Shown piece after piece: positions 52,389-62,423 of a stretch of 64,000 nucleotides of DNA (position 1 is the stretch's first letter; each line of letters begins with the position of its first letter). Source of the stretch: Dysgonomonas sp. BGC7 (GTDB lineage Bacteria; Bacteroidota; Bacteroidia; Bacteroidales; Dysgonomonadaceae). The position numbers and the translations under genes are program-made. The notes under the pieces were generated by a model. It ran no database searches and was not told the DNA's origin. It was given only the letters and a program-made list of their open reading frames with translations. Where the stretch lies: the NCBI RefSeq assembly GCF_001261735.1, contig NZ_CVRP01000010.1:248001-312000 (forward strand), given 5' to 3'.

Positions 52389-53507
52389 ATGGACTTAAAG
52401 AAGATTGTTTTTGGAGCAACAGCTCTATTGGTTATGGTATCTTGTGGGAACAAGAATTCCAACCCCTTTGGAGGAGGGGACACTTCTCCGAAAGAATACC
52501 CCACAGCGGTATTGCAAGAGCAAAGTGTTGAACTTGAAAGTGTATATCCTGTAACTATAAAAGGACAGGAAGATATAGAGATCAGACCACGTATCGACGG
52601 ATTTATTGATGCAATATATGTGGACGAAGGTTCTGTTGTAAAAAAAGGTCAAACTCTATTTAAAATCAATTCACCACAAGCAGCGCAGGCAGTAAACACT
52701 GCAAAAGCAGCTGTGAGTAGCGCAGAGGCACAAGTGCAAACAGCAAAATTGAATGTAGATAGAATCAGACCATTAGCAGAAAAAGGTATTGTGAGCCAAG
52801 TACAATTAGATACTTATATGAATGCATATACATCAGCATTGGCTACAAAGGCACAAGCAGATGCAACGCTGACAAATGCTAATGCAACAATGAGCTGGAC
52901 AAATGTGTCAAGCCCTGTAGATGGAGTTGTAGGATCTATTCCATTCCGTTTGGGTAGTTTAGTCAATAATGGAAATGTGTTAACAACAGTATCCAGCACA
53001 AGTAATGTTTTTGCAAACTTCTCTCTTAACGAAAAAGAATTGGTCACTTTCCTTGCCAATTTGGAAGGTAAAACTCAGGCAGAGAAAATTAAGAATTTGC
53101 CGGAAATATCTTTAAGAATGGCTGACGGAACTTTATATTCTGAAAAAGGAAAAATAAAGACTATTACAGGACAAGTGAATGTAACAACAGGTAGTGCTAA
53201 TTTCAGAGCAGACTTTCCGAATCCTCATGGAATATTAAGGAGTGGTTTTAGCGGTAATATATCTATACCAAAACATATAGAGAAAGCAATACTAATACCG
53301 CAAGTTGCAACATTTACTAAACAAAATAAACACCTTACATATAAAGTAGTGAATGACTCGATAGCTATACAGACTTTAATATCAGTGGTGCCTACACCTG
53401 ATGGCAAAAGCTATGTTGTAGAAGACGGACTATCTGTAGGCGATCGTATTATCACAAATGGTATAGCAACATTATCGGATAGCGCTAGAGTTATAGTAAA
53501 GAAATAA
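52389..53507 (+). CDS. RND efflux periplasmic adaptor (membrane fusion) lipoprotein
   Basis: A 372-residue adaptor that links the inner-membrane RND pump to the outer-membrane channel. The lipobox is MVSC (Cys19). Domain order is a barrel-sandwich hybrid (IEIRPRIDGFIDAIYVDEGS at about 60-80), an alpha hairpin (about 95-150, Ala/Thr/Gln-rich coiled coil), the second lipoyl half (WTNVSSPVDGVVGSIPFRLG), a beta-barrel and a membrane-proximal domain. It lies 15 bases after marR and 30 before the RND gene. Confidence 0.95.
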   Translation: MDLKKIVFGATALLVMVSCGNKNSNPFGGGDTSPKEYPTAVLQEQSVELESVYPVTIKGQEDIEIRPRIDGFIDAIYVDEGSVVKKGQTLFKINSPQAAQAVNTAKAAVSSAEAQVQTAKLNVDRIRPLAEKGIVSQVQLDTYMNAYTSALATKAQADATLTNANATMSWTNVSSPVDGVVGSIPFRLGSLVNNGNVLTTVSSTSNVFANFSLNEKELVTFLANLEGKTQAEKIKNLPEISLRMADGTLYSEKGKIKTITGQVNVTTGSANFRADFPNPHGILRSGFSGNISIPKHIEKAILIPQVATFTKQNKHLTYKVVNDSIAIQTLISVVPTPDGKSYVVEDGLSVGDRIITNGIATLSDSARVIVKK

Positions 53508-53537
53508 GACTTTTTAATAAAATAAAATAAAGATACA

Positions 53538-56500
53538 ATGTTAAAGACATTTATAGAAAGACCTGTACTATCTACAGTTATTTCTGTCATCATTGTGGTA
53601 TTAGGGATTATTGGGCTGGCTACTTTGCCGGTAGAGCAATATCCCGACATAGCACCTCCGACAGTACAGGTTCAGGCTAACTACCCCGGTGCAAATGCGG
53701 ATGTAGTTATGAATAGTGTAGTTATACCTCTCGAAGAACAAATAAACGGAGTAGAGGGTATGACATATATGACATCATCGGCAAGTAACGGGATGGCAAC
53801 AATCAGGGTATTCTTCAAACAGGGTATCAATGCCGACATTGCAGCCGTAAACGTACAGAATCTTGCAGCACGCGCCACTCCTCTACTTCCGCAAGAAGTA
53901 ACACAACTAGGGGTGACTGTTGCAAAACAACAGAATAGTACGCTGTTAGGTTTTACCCTAAGTACAAGTAACCCCGACTACGATGGAGAGTTTTTGCAAA
54001 ACTATGCCAATATCAATATCCTGCCACAAATCAAACGTGTATATGGAGTAGGTAATGCGAGCGTGTTTGGAGCCAAAGACTACTCAATGCGTATATGGTT
54101 GAAGCCAGACATTATGGCCGCCTACAAAATATCGGCGCAAGAAGTATCTGCAGCTTTGCAAGATCAGAATATAGAGGCAGCTCCCGGCGAGTTAGGACAA
54201 AATAGTGATCAATCTTTCCAGTATGCACTGAGATATACCGGAAAGCTAAAAACAGAAGAAGATTTTCAAAATATAATACTTCGTTCTCAGAACGGACAAA
54301 TTTTGAGATTGAAAGATATAGCTGATGTAGAGTTAGGGTCTCTTAATTACAGTGTAGTCTCTCAAACCGACAGAAATGATGCTGTGTTTATGATGATAAA
54401 CCAAACAGCGGGATCGAATGCACAACAAGTAATTGCTGATGTAAAAGCCGTATTGAAAGATGCAGAAAAATCATTACCTTCAGGTGTTCAGTTCAACTTT
54501 ATGATGGACTCGAGCGAGTTCCTTGATGCATCTATCGAAAAAGTTATTCACACCCTGATAGAAGCCTTTATACTTGTATTTATCGTAGTATTCGTTTTCT
54601 TACAGGATTTGCGTTCTACTATTATTCCGGCAGTAGCTGTACCGGTTGCAATTGTTGGTACGTTTTTCTTCCTACAGATTTTCGGGTTTTCTGTCAATCT
54701 GTTGACGTTGTTTGCCCTTGTGCTGGCCATTGGTATTGTCGTCGATGATGCCATAGTCGTCGTCGAGGCCGTTCACGCCCATCTGGATGCAGGAGAAAAA
54801 GATCCTAAGGTAGCAACCATGACGGCCATGAAAGAGATTGCGCCTGCCATTGTATCTATCACTTTGGTTATGTCAGCGGTGTTTATTCCGGTCAGCTTCA
54901 TTGGTGGTACTACGGGTATATTCTTTAAGCAGTTTGGTCTTACACTAGCCATAGCGATCCTCATATCGGCCGTAAACGCATTAACGCTGAGTCCGGCTCT
55001 CTGTGCCCTGTTCCTTAAGGCACACGACGAAGAACATAAACAAAAGAGTTTCCTTCAGAAGTTTTATTACTATTTTAATATCACTTTCAACAGCGCTACT
55101 CAGAAATACAAACAATCATTGCATTTCTTAGGCCGCAAAGGACACCGTTGGATCACAGTGGCCATTATATTAGTATCGTCTTTGATTCTATTTGGGCTAA
55201 TGAAGATGTTGCCTACTGGTTTTGTACCTAACGAAGACAGTGGAGGTGTTATCGGTTTCGTTACTTTGCCCCCGGGATCGTCGTTGGAAAGAACCGACTC
55301 GGTTGTTGCACAGGTGGTACGCATTGCCAGCGAAATAGAAGGAGTGAAAGGCGTAACAAATATTACAGGGGTAAACTTTACGGCTGGGATGAATAGCTCT
55401 TATGGAACTCTTGTTGTTAAGATGAAATCGTGGAACGACAGAAAATTATCTACCAACGAAGTTTCTGCTATCCTGAAAGAAAAAACAAGCGGAATTAAAG
55501 ACGCTACATTTTTCTTTCTAGCAACACCTACCCTACAAGGATTTGGTCTGGGTGCTGGTGTTGAACTACAGCTACAAGACCGCATGGGTGGAGATATAAA
55601 TAAATTTAATGATGTTGCTCAAAACCTATTGCAAAAACTTACTGCTAGAAAAGATATTGTAATGATGGGGATGACAAACTTTAACCCGGCTTTCCCACAG
55701 AAAGAGATATCTGCTGATTTGCCTAAAATTAAAGCAGCCGGGCTCACTCTCAATCAGGTGATGGGTACATTGCAGACATATATAGGTAGTTCTTATGCTT
55801 CTACATTCAATCTCTACGGTAAACAATTCAGGGTTGTATTACAGGCCTCGCCGGAATACCGTAAAAAAATAGAAGACCTCAATGGCCTCTTTGTGCAAAC
55901 AGCTTCAGGAGAGATGGCTCCAATAACAGAGTTTATCCATATCAAAGATATAGATGCACCTCCTACACTAAGCCGTTTCAATATGTATTCGTCCATAGAC
56001 CTTACTATTGTACCTAATCTTATTGACGGGAAGAGTACTGGAGATGTACTTAATCTATTAGAAGAATTTTCGCAGGATAAAACGATATTACCGGATGGAT
56101 ATACTTACGAATTTTCCGGTATGACTCGTGAAGAAGCTAATAGTGGAAATGAAACTGTATTGATCTTTGGTATTTGTATCATTTTCGTATACTTGCTATT
56201 ATGTGCTTTGTATGAAAGTTACATTATTCCTCTTGCAGTATTATTCTCCCTACCTGTTGGTTTGGCCGGAGTATTTATCTTCCTTATGATATTCGGAGTC
56301 TCGCAAGGTATTGTTAATAATATATATGTTCAGATATCGATGATTATGCTCATCGGACTATTGGCTAAAAATGCCATTCTTATTGTAGAATATGCGATTC
56401 AACGTCGTCAACAAGGTATGAGTATAATCGAGGCTGCTGTAAACGGTGCTGTAGCACGTCTTCGTCCGATTTTGATGACATCATTTGCATTTATTGCAGG

Positions 56501-56708
56501 ATTACTTCCATTGATGTTTGCATCAGGAGCAGGTGCCATAGGAAATAAATCTATTGGTATCAGTGCAGTAGGTGGTATGTTTATCGGAACCATGATTGGA
56601 GTATTAGTGATACCTTCGCTTTACATTATATTCCAAAGTATACAAGACAAGTTCAGTAAATCGGGAATGATAAACTCTAACGATGAGTTAATTAATAAAA
56701 ACAAATAA
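53538..56708 (+). CDS. RND multidrug efflux transporter (HAE1, AcrB/MexB-like)
   Basis: A 1056-residue inner-membrane proton-driven pump. The N-terminus MLKTFIERPVLSTVISVIIV is typical. TM4 carries the paired Asp (IGIVVDDAIVVVEAV) and TM10 the Lys (LLAKNAILIVEYA) of the proton relay. Two large periplasmic loops lie between helices 1-2 and 7-8, with the signature GSSYASTFNLYGKQFRVV in the second. The family exports drugs, bile salts and detergents; the substrate here is unknown. The outer-membrane gene begins 2 bases after its stop. Confidence 0.97.
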   Translation: MLKTFIERPVLSTVISVIIVVLGIIGLATLPVEQYPDIAPPTVQVQANYPGANADVVMNSVVIPLEEQINGVEGMTYMTSSASNGMATIRVFFKQGINADIAAVNVQNLAARATPLLPQEVTQLGVTVAKQQNSTLLGFTLSTSNPDYDGEFLQNYANINILPQIKRVYGVGNASVFGAKDYSMRIWLKPDIMAAYKISAQEVSAALQDQNIEAAPGELGQNSDQSFQYALRYTGKLKTEEDFQNIILRSQNGQILRLKDIADVELGSLNYSVVSQTDRNDAVFMMINQTAGSNAQQVIADVKAVLKDAEKSLPSGVQFNFMMDSSEFLDASIEKVIHTLIEAFILVFIVVFVFLQDLRSTIIPAVAVPVAIVGTFFFLQIFGFSVNLLTLFALVLAIGIVVDDAIVVVEAVHAHLDAGEKDPKVATMTAMKEIAPAIVSITLVMSAVFIPVSFIGGTTGIFFKQFGLTLAIAILISAVNALTLSPALCALFLKAHDEEHKQKSFLQKFYYYFNITFNSATQKYKQSLHFLGRKGHRWITVAIILVSSLILFGLMKMLPTGFVPNEDSGGVIGFVTLPPGSSLERTDSVVAQVVRIASEIEGVKGVTNITGVNFTAGMNSSYGTLVVKMKSWNDRKLSTNEVSAILKEKTSGIKDATFFFLATPTLQGFGLGAGVELQLQDRMGGDINKFNDVAQNLLQKLTARKDIVMMGMTNFNPAFPQKEISADLPKIKAAGLTLNQVMGTLQTYIGSSYASTFNLYGKQFRVVLQASPEYRKKIEDLNGLFVQTASGEMAPITEFIHIKDIDAPPTLSRFNMYSSIDLTIVPNLIDGKSTGDVLNLLEEFSQDKTILPDGYTYEFSGMTREEANSGNETVLIFGICIIFVYLLLCALYESYIIPLAVLFSLPVGLAGVFIFLMIFGVSQGIVNNIYVQISMIMLIGLLAKNAILIVEYAIQRRQQGMSIIEAAVNGAVARLRPILMTSFAFIAGLLPLMFASGAGAIGNKSIGISAVGGMFIGTMIGVLVIPSLYIIFQSIQDKFSKSGMINSNDELINKNK

Positions 56709-56710
56709 CT

Positions 56711-58102
56711 ATGATCAGAAAATATATAAAAGGTACAATTCTATTGGGAGTAATACTCTCAATGGGATTCTCCTCCTGTCAGGTCGTCAATAAATATAAA
56801 GCTCCCGAGATAGATTCGGATGCCTTATATCGCGACGAGGTTTCTACAGACACTACTACGATAGCTAATATTCCTTGGCGGGAATATTTCACTGACCCTG
56901 CTCTTCAGGCTTTAATAGATGAAGCTTTGAACAACAACTATGATATGCTCATAGTAGCACAACGCGTAAAACAGGCAGAAGCTGCTTTGGGTATGGCTCG
57001 TGCGGCTTATTTTCCAAGCTTGGCTGTTGGAGGGAACCTAACTCACACACGTTTTAGTAATGGAGCTGATGGAAAAAAAACTTTAGGCTACCACACTAAC
57101 GAATATATGGTAGGATTCACTGCAACTTGGGAACTAGACGTATGGGGCAAGCTCAATCGTCAGTCTCGTGCCAAATTTGCAGATGTTTTGAACAGTTATG
57201 CAGGTCGCAACCTATTACAAACATCCTTAATTTCGGGTATTGCAAATTCTTATTATGCACTGCTTGCTCTAGACCAGCAGCTGGAAGTAACTAACGAAAT
57301 GATTGGTTTAATGCAGGAAAGTGTAGATGCAATTGAAGCAATGAAAACTGCCGGATTTCAGAACAGAGCTGCTGTAGAGCAAATGAAAGCATCGTTATAC
57401 TCAGCTAAAGTATCCATCCCTGATCTGGAAAGCAACATAAGACAGTTAGAAAACAGTATCTGTGTAATGCTAGGTAGAAAACCCGGCAGTATTGCTCGCA
57501 CTACAATAAAAGATCAAGTAGTACCTACTCAGTTAGCATATGGTGTACCATATCAAATGTTAGCAAAAAGGCCGGATGTTAGGCAAGCTGAATTATCTTT
57601 CAGATCTGCCTTTGAATTAACAAATGCAGCACAGGCAAGCTTTTATCCTTCTATTTCAATAAACAGTGCATCTCTCGGATATGCAGGAACATTGTTTAAA
57701 CCAGAAAATCTTGCAGCTAATATTATAGGTAATATAATGCAGCCAATATTTGCTAAGAAACAGCTTATAACTCAACTAAAAGTAGCTAAAGCAGAACAGC
57801 AAGCAGCATTACTTACATTCGAAAAAACAGTATTAGAAGCAGGTCAGGAAGTATCAAATATTATGTATACCTACGAGTCTTCACAGAAAAAGAATGAAGT
57901 GAGGTCAGAACAGGTTACATCGCTTACACAAGCTGTACACGATACGAAAGAGTTATTGTCTGCCGGAGAAGCAAATTATTTGGAAGTAATCAATGCACAA
58001 CAAAGTTTACTTCAGGCAAAACTTAATCAAATAAGTGACAAGTTAGAACAGCTTCAAGCATCCTCTGATCTATACAGAGCTTTAGGCGGAGGTATTGAGT
58101 AA
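56711..58102 (+). CDS. RND efflux outer-membrane channel lipoprotein (TolC/NodT family)
   Basis: A 463-residue outer-membrane factor that forms the trimeric exit duct of the pump. The lipobox is GFSSC (Cys23). Two OEP repeats are present: the first with YDMLIVAQRVKQAEAALGMA (about 78-97) and YMVGFTATWELDVWGKLNRQ, the second with AKRPDVRQAELSFRSAFELT and ANYLEVINAQQSLLQAKLNQ. This is the last gene of the operon, closed by a terminator 30 bases on. Confidence 0.95.
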   Translation: MIRKYIKGTILLGVILSMGFSSCQVVNKYKAPEIDSDALYRDEVSTDTTTIANIPWREYFTDPALQALIDEALNNNYDMLIVAQRVKQAEAALGMARAAYFPSLAVGGNLTHTRFSNGADGKKTLGYHTNEYMVGFTATWELDVWGKLNRQSRAKFADVLNSYAGRNLLQTSLISGIANSYYALLALDQQLEVTNEMIGLMQESVDAIEAMKTAGFQNRAAVEQMKASLYSAKVSIPDLESNIRQLENSICVMLGRKPGSIARTTIKDQVVPTQLAYGVPYQMLAKRPDVRQAELSFRSAFELTNAAQASFYPSISINSASLGYAGTLFKPENLAANIIGNIMQPIFAKKQLITQLKVAKAEQQAALLTFEKTVLEAGQEVSNIMYTYESSQKKNEVRSEQVTSLTQAVHDTKELLSAGEANYLEVINAQQSLLQAKLNQISDKLEQLQASSDLYRALGGGIE

Positions 58103-58130
58103 ATAAAAATCAGATAACACTTTTCTTTAA

Positions 58131-58170
58131 GAGGGGGATATTTTCGAATAGAATTTATTCCCCTCCTTTA
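58131..58170 (+). terminator. Terminator of the efflux operon
   Basis: GAGGGG (58131-58136) pairs with CCCCTC (58160-58165), and the stem can be extended through GATA/TAT-like pairs. A short T-rich tail follows. Confidence 0.7.
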
Positions 58171-58237
58171 TTTATCACATTTTTGAAAAATAGTTCTATA
58201 CAGTCACATGACAAGTATAACAAAAAATAGACCTAAT

Positions 58238-58271
58238 AAAAAACCGAGACAGCTATATGTCTCGGTTTTTT
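58238..58271. terminator. Bidirectional terminator after the SulP gene
   Basis: AAAAAACCGAGAC (58238-58250) pairs perfectly with its complement (58259-58271), a 13-bp stem with an 8-base loop and A/T runs on both sides. Confidence 0.93.
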
Positions 58272-58315
58272 ATTTAATCTATAAATAATATCAATTGTTT
58301 ACGATAAGCAGTCTA

Positions 58316-60025
58316 TTAAGTTGTTTCCTGCAATTCTGTTATCAGCTTATTTGCTCTAGCAATTGCAATATTTATATTGTCACAGATATTTTCTTCTCCA
58401 ATCATATTAGGGATATCTGATGTTTCTATCATAGCATGTACTTCACGCCTTACACCAGACAAAATAACCTGAATACCATCTTTCATAGACTTCCGACACA
58501 AACTCTCCAGATTATGCAGCCCGGTAGAGTCTATAAATGGTACTTTACGCATACGTATAATGCGAATCTTTGATTTATCTCCAATAATACGCATACTCTC
58601 TTCAAACTTATTAGCTATACCAAAAAAGAATGGACCATCTATTTCATATACTTCGACTTCGTCTGGTAATAATAATACCTCTTCATCTTGAGTGAACTCA
58701 CTCTCATCTGTTAAATCAAGCTTATCTTTTATAATAGAAACATGTGTAACATCATTTATCCGCTTCATAAATAGCACCACTGCAAGAAGGAGTCCGACTT
58801 CTATTGCAATAGTAAGATCGAATATAACAGTAAGGAAGAAAGTAATAAGTAGTACAGCGACATCTGATTTCTGATCTTTCAGCAAAGATTTGAATGTACG
58901 CCATTCACTCATATTATACGATACTATCACCAACACCCCAGCCAGACACGCCATCGGTATATACTGAGCCAACGGCATCAACAATAAGAGAATTAATAAT
59001 AAAACAATAGCATGTATAATACCTGCAACAGGAGTACGCCCCCCATTATTGATATTAGTCATAGTACGAGCTATTGCACCTGTAGCAGGTATTCCTCCAA
59101 ACAAAGGCGTTACAATATTAGCTACCCCCTGGGCTATAAGTTCTGTGTTCGAATTATGCTTCTCCCCTCCGATTACGCCATCAGCTACAGTCGCAGATAA
59201 AAGAGATTCAATTGCTCCCAGCAGAGCAATGGTTAAGGCGACAGGTAATAGATCGGTAATAGCCTGCATATTAAGATTCGGCAATTCTGCAGCAGGCAGT
59301 TCTGCATTGATCCTAAAACGATCACCAATAGTATCAATTACAGATATTCCAAAATATGTTTTTAATACGTAGACTCCAATAGTAACTACTATAATGGCAA
59401 CCAACGAACCTGGTATTTTCTTTATAACTCGTGGAGTGAATACTATGATAAGAATACTTATAATGCTCACTAATGTATTCCACCAGTTTATAGTATCAAA
59501 GTGTTTAACATATATAATCCATTTACCGATAAAGTCGCCCGGAACTTTTTCACCACCGAAAGTTAATCCAAAAATATCAGCTATTTGTGTAGTAAAGATA
59601 GTAACGGCAATACCGCTTGTAAATCCTACAATAATAGGATATGGGATAAATTTTATGATCTTGCCCAACTTAAAAATCCCGAGTAACACAAGTATTACTC
59701 CCGCAATGATAGTAGCAACAAGAAGCCCTTGTATTCCATAGTTCTGTACAACACCATATACAATAACGATAAAAGCCCCAGTAGGGCCTCCAATCTGTAC
59801 TTTACTTCCTCCTAATAAGGATATTATAAATCCGGCTATAATAGCAGTTATAATACCTTGCTCAGGCTTCACCCCTGAGGCTATACCAAAAGCCAAAGCC
59901 AAGGGAAGTGCTACAATACCAACAATCAACCCCGCCATGAGGTCATTTACAAGTTTTTCCTTATTATACGTTTTCAGAGAGATAAATAACTGAGGAGTAA
60001 AGTCCTTAAAAAAACTTTTTTTCAT
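58316..60025 (-). CDS. SulP-family anion transporter with STAS domain
   Basis: A 569-residue inner-membrane transporter of the SLC26/SulP family, which moves sulfate, bicarbonate or dicarboxylates. The N-terminal signature is NDLMAGLIVGIVALPLALAF, followed by GSKVQIGGPTGAFIVIVYGV and about 12 helices in total. The STAS domain covers about 445-560 (VPFIDSTGLHNLESLCRKSM, with the conserved DSTG). The substrate is unknown, as no sulfur-assimilation or carbonic anhydrase gene is adjacent. Its promoter motif is at 60183-60190. Confidence 0.93.
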   Translation of the reverse strand: MKKSFFKDFTPQLFISLKTYNKEKLVNDLMAGLIVGIVALPLALAFGIASGVKPEQGIITAIIAGFIISLLGGSKVQIGGPTGAFIVIVYGVVQNYGIQGLLVATIIAGVILVLLGIFKLGKIIKFIPYPIIVGFTSGIAVTIFTTQIADIFGLTFGGEKVPGDFIGKWIIYVKHFDTINWWNTLVSIISILIIVFTPRVIKKIPGSLVAIIVVTIGVYVLKTYFGISVIDTIGDRFRINAELPAAELPNLNMQAITDLLPVALTIALLGAIESLLSATVADGVIGGEKHNSNTELIAQGVANIVTPLFGGIPATGAIARTMTNINNGGRTPVAGIIHAIVLLLILLLLMPLAQYIPMACLAGVLVIVSYNMSEWRTFKSLLKDQKSDVAVLLITFFLTVIFDLTIAIEVGLLLAVVLFMKRINDVTHVSIIKDKLDLTDESEFTQDEEVLLLPDEVEVYEIDGPFFFGIANKFEESMRIIGDKSKIRIIRMRKVPFIDSTGLHNLESLCRKSMKDGIQVILSGVRREVHAMIETSDIPNMIGEENICDNINIAIARANKLITELQETT

Positions 60026-60182
60026 AATTTAACTAATAAATCCGGCTATGAGTAACCGGCGACTATCATAAAAATATAATAACCTAGCAAGCAGGCAATT
60101 ACAAAGCTCTCGAAAAACACTATTTAGAAACAATCTAAGTATCTTATTTAGAACACCTTATTATCACCTCAATTTTGAGACA

Positions 60183-60190
60183 CAAAGGTA
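60183..60190 (-). promoter_or_regulatory. SulP gene promoter -7 motif
   Basis: On the minus strand the bases read TACCTTTG, an exact TAnnTTTG match, giving the SulP gene a leader of about 155 bases. Confidence 0.5.
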
Positions 60191-60232
60191 TAAAATCATT
60201 CTTGTTTTCTTCCCAAAAGAAAGAATAATTAT

Positions 60233-60240
60233 TATATTTG
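60233..60240 (+). promoter_or_regulatory. Rubrerythrin promoter -7 motif
   Basis: TATATTTG matches TAnnTTTG, 32 bases before the ATG. It directly follows the palindrome AATAATTATT (60224-60233), which could be a redox-regulator site, though such AT-rich palindromes are common. Confidence 0.55.
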
Positions 60241-60272
60241 TAAATATATAGACTAAAACTATCAAACAAGTT

Positions 60273-60851
60273 ATGGAAAAAAGTATTAAAGGAACAGAGA
60301 CTGAAAAATGTCTCTTAAAGTCTTTTGCCGGAGAATCTCAGGCTAGAATGCGTTACACAATGTTTGCCAGTGTTGCAAAAAAAGAAGGCTACGAACAGAT
60401 AGCAGCTATCTTCTTAGAAACAGCAGACCAAGAAAAAGAGCATGCAAAACGCATGTTTAAATTCTTAGAAGGGGGTATGGTTGAAATTACAGCATCTTAT
60501 CCTGCAGGTAAAATAGGAACTACTGCCGAAAATCTTATCGAGGCAGCAGCCGGAGAGCATGAAGAATGGTATATAGACTATCCGGCATTTGCTGAAATAG
60601 CAGAGAAAGAAGGTTTTAAGGAAATTGCAGTAATGTACAGAATGGTAGCCAAAGTAGAAAACATGCACGAAGACCGTTATAAAGCTCTTCTTGCTCGTGT
60701 AGAAAGTCAATCAGTATTCTCTCGTGAAGAAGCGATCGACTGGCAATGCCGCAACTGTGGATTTGTTATTAAGAGTAAAATGGCTCCGAAAACTTGTCCG
60801 GCATGTTTACACCCTCAGGCATATTTCGAACCACTAAAATGGAATTTTTAA
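60273..60851 (+). CDS. rbr: Rubrerythrin
   Basis: A 192-residue non-haem di-iron peroxidase that reduces hydrogen peroxide in anaerobes. The N-terminal four-helix bundle carries the iron ligands in AGESQARMRYTMFA, EKEHAKRM and the second pair about 95-130 (AAAGEHEEWYIDY, KVENMHEDRY). The C-terminal rubredoxin-like domain has CRNCGFV and CPACLHP (four Cys for one Fe). It fits an anaerobe facing oxidative stress. It is monocistronic with a strong terminator. Confidence 0.96.
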   Translation: MEKSIKGTETEKCLLKSFAGESQARMRYTMFASVAKKEGYEQIAAIFLETADQEKEHAKRMFKFLEGGMVEITASYPAGKIGTTAENLIEAAAGEHEEWYIDYPAFAEIAEKEGFKEIAVMYRMVAKVENMHEDRYKALLARVESQSVFSREEAIDWQCRNCGFVIKSKMAPKTCPACLHPQAYFEPLKWNF

Positions 60852-60870
60852 TAAATTCTTATAATATAAT

Positions 60871-60906
60871 AAAAAAGACTACCCCTCAAGGTGGTCTTTT
60901 TTTATT
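60871..60906 (+). terminator. Rubrerythrin terminator
   Basis: AAAAAAGACTACC (60871-60883) pairs with GGTGGTCTTTTTT (60890-60902), 13 bp with one G-U pair and a 6-base loop, then Ts. Confidence 0.9.
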
Positions 60907-61057
60907 TTGGATAAATCTCTAAATAGATTATCTATAATAAAAGATTGGATTATTTCAGAAAAGCTTAATTAACATTCGAAAATATTCTCTTCTTATATAT
61001 TTAATTATGTAGTATCAAAGGAATATAATTAATTTAGCAGTCTAAATAAGGAGAAGT

Positions 61058-62320
61058 ATGGAGATCATAATAATAATTGCACTTATATTACTCAATGGAT
61101 TATTTTCCATGTCGGAGATAGCTATAGTTTCGGCGCGTAAATCGAGTCTGAACAACGAAGCAAAACGGGGAAGTAAAAGTGCGCAAGCAGCGGTAAATCT
61201 AGCTAACAATCCTAATAAATTTTTATCAACAATACAAGTTGGTATAACGTTAATAGGTATAATAACAGGTTTATATTCAGGAGATGTATTAGCAGATGAC
61301 TTCTCGCAAATATTAGCAAAAACAAGTATACCTAACAATTATGTACTTCCGGTTGCTAAAATAACAATCGTTATTTTGGTTACATATTTCACAATAGTAT
61401 TTGGAGAATTAGTACCTAAACGCATAGGAATGAGTGCAGCGGAGAAGATTGCAAAGATAATAGCAAAACCAATGCATTATCTTTCTCTTTTGGTATCGCC
61501 GTTTGTATGGCTACTGTCTAAGAGCACAACTATAATCTTTAACATATTGGGAATAAAAGGCTCTGAAGCTAAAGTTACAGAAGAGGAGATTAAATCCATT
61601 ATACAGGAAGGTGCAGAAGATGGTGCGGTACAAGCTGTGGAGAAAGATATTGTCGAACGGGTTTTTACTCTTGGAGATAGAGACTTGGAGTCGATAATGA
61701 CCAACCGCAACGAAATAATATGGATAGATACTGATATGACTAACGATGAGATTGTAGAAATCATACGCAATCATCCATTCGACAAGTATCCTGTTGGCAA
61801 AAAAGATTTAGATCATATTGAAGGTGTAGCATACCTTAAAGATATGTTTGGGAAAATAGAACAACCTGATTTTGACATTTATCAGATAGTGAGACCTGTA
61901 CATTATTTCTATGAAGACATGGAAGTGTATACTGCTCTTGAGGAAATGAAATTAAAACATATACAATATGCCCTTGTATGTGACGAATTTGGTACTGTAC
62001 GAGGGGTCGTTACCTTAAAAGACATACTAGAAGCTCTTGTTGGTACAATACTAGACCCTTTGGAAGAACCGGAGATCGTACAACGACAAGATGGCAGTTG
62101 CCTGATTGATGGACAATGCTCTTTCTATAACTTTCTTACTTATTTCCAAAAGGGGGATTTATATCCTAAGTACGACTATAATACAATTAGCGGACTCATA
62201 CTAGATCTTTTAGGACATATTCCGAAAACAGGAGAACAAGTGCAGTGGCATAAGTTCTTATTCGAAATTGTAGACATGGATGGCGCCCGAATTGATAAGG
62301 TATTAGTAACACAGTTGTGA
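61058..62320 (+). CDS. CNNM/CorC-type membrane protein with CBS domains
   Basis: A 420-residue hemolysin-C-like protein of the CNNM family, linked in other species to Mg2+/Co2+ homeostasis. The N-terminal DUF21 membrane domain (1-170) begins IIALILLNGLFSMSEIAIVSARKS-like sequence. Two CBS domains follow, with VFTLGDRDLESIMTNRNEI near 205, and a CorC_HlyC domain ends the protein (SCLIDGQCSFYNFLTYF). An AAGGAG Shine-Dalgarno-like site 5 bases before the ATG is unusual for this phylum. It probably has its own promoter. Confidence 0.92.
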   Translation: MEIIIIIALILLNGLFSMSEIAIVSARKSSLNNEAKRGSKSAQAAVNLANNPNKFLSTIQVGITLIGIITGLYSGDVLADDFSQILAKTSIPNNYVLPVAKITIVILVTYFTIVFGELVPKRIGMSAAEKIAKIIAKPMHYLSLLVSPFVWLLSKSTTIIFNILGIKGSEAKVTEEEIKSIIQEGAEDGAVQAVEKDIVERVFTLGDRDLESIMTNRNEIIWIDTDMTNDEIVEIIRNHPFDKYPVGKKDLDHIEGVAYLKDMFGKIEQPDFDIYQIVRPVHYFYEDMEVYTALEEMKLKHIQYALVCDEFGTVRGVVTLKDILEALVGTILDPLEEPEIVQRQDGSCLIDGQCSFYNFLTYFQKGDLYPKYDYNTISGLILDLLGHIPKTGEQVQWHKFLFEIVDMDGARIDKVLVTQL

Positions 62321-62423
62321 ACTGAAAAAGAGAATCTTACTACCGGATAAGATAATATAATCTATACTTTTTCGTATCTTCGACTTCATATTATCTAATA
62401 CACAAATTATACTTTTTCAACAG

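Noticed and set aside
60224-60233. PerR/OxyR-like box before rubrerythrin
   Set aside because: AATAATTATT is palindromic but shorter than, and not a clear match to, known peroxide-regulator boxes, and such AT palindromes are frequent here.
62352-62399. Inverted repeat AGATAATAT/ATATTATCT before the acyltransferase gene
   Set aside because: The arms are short, fully AT-rich apart from two G/C pairs, and far apart, so chance is a sufficient explanation.
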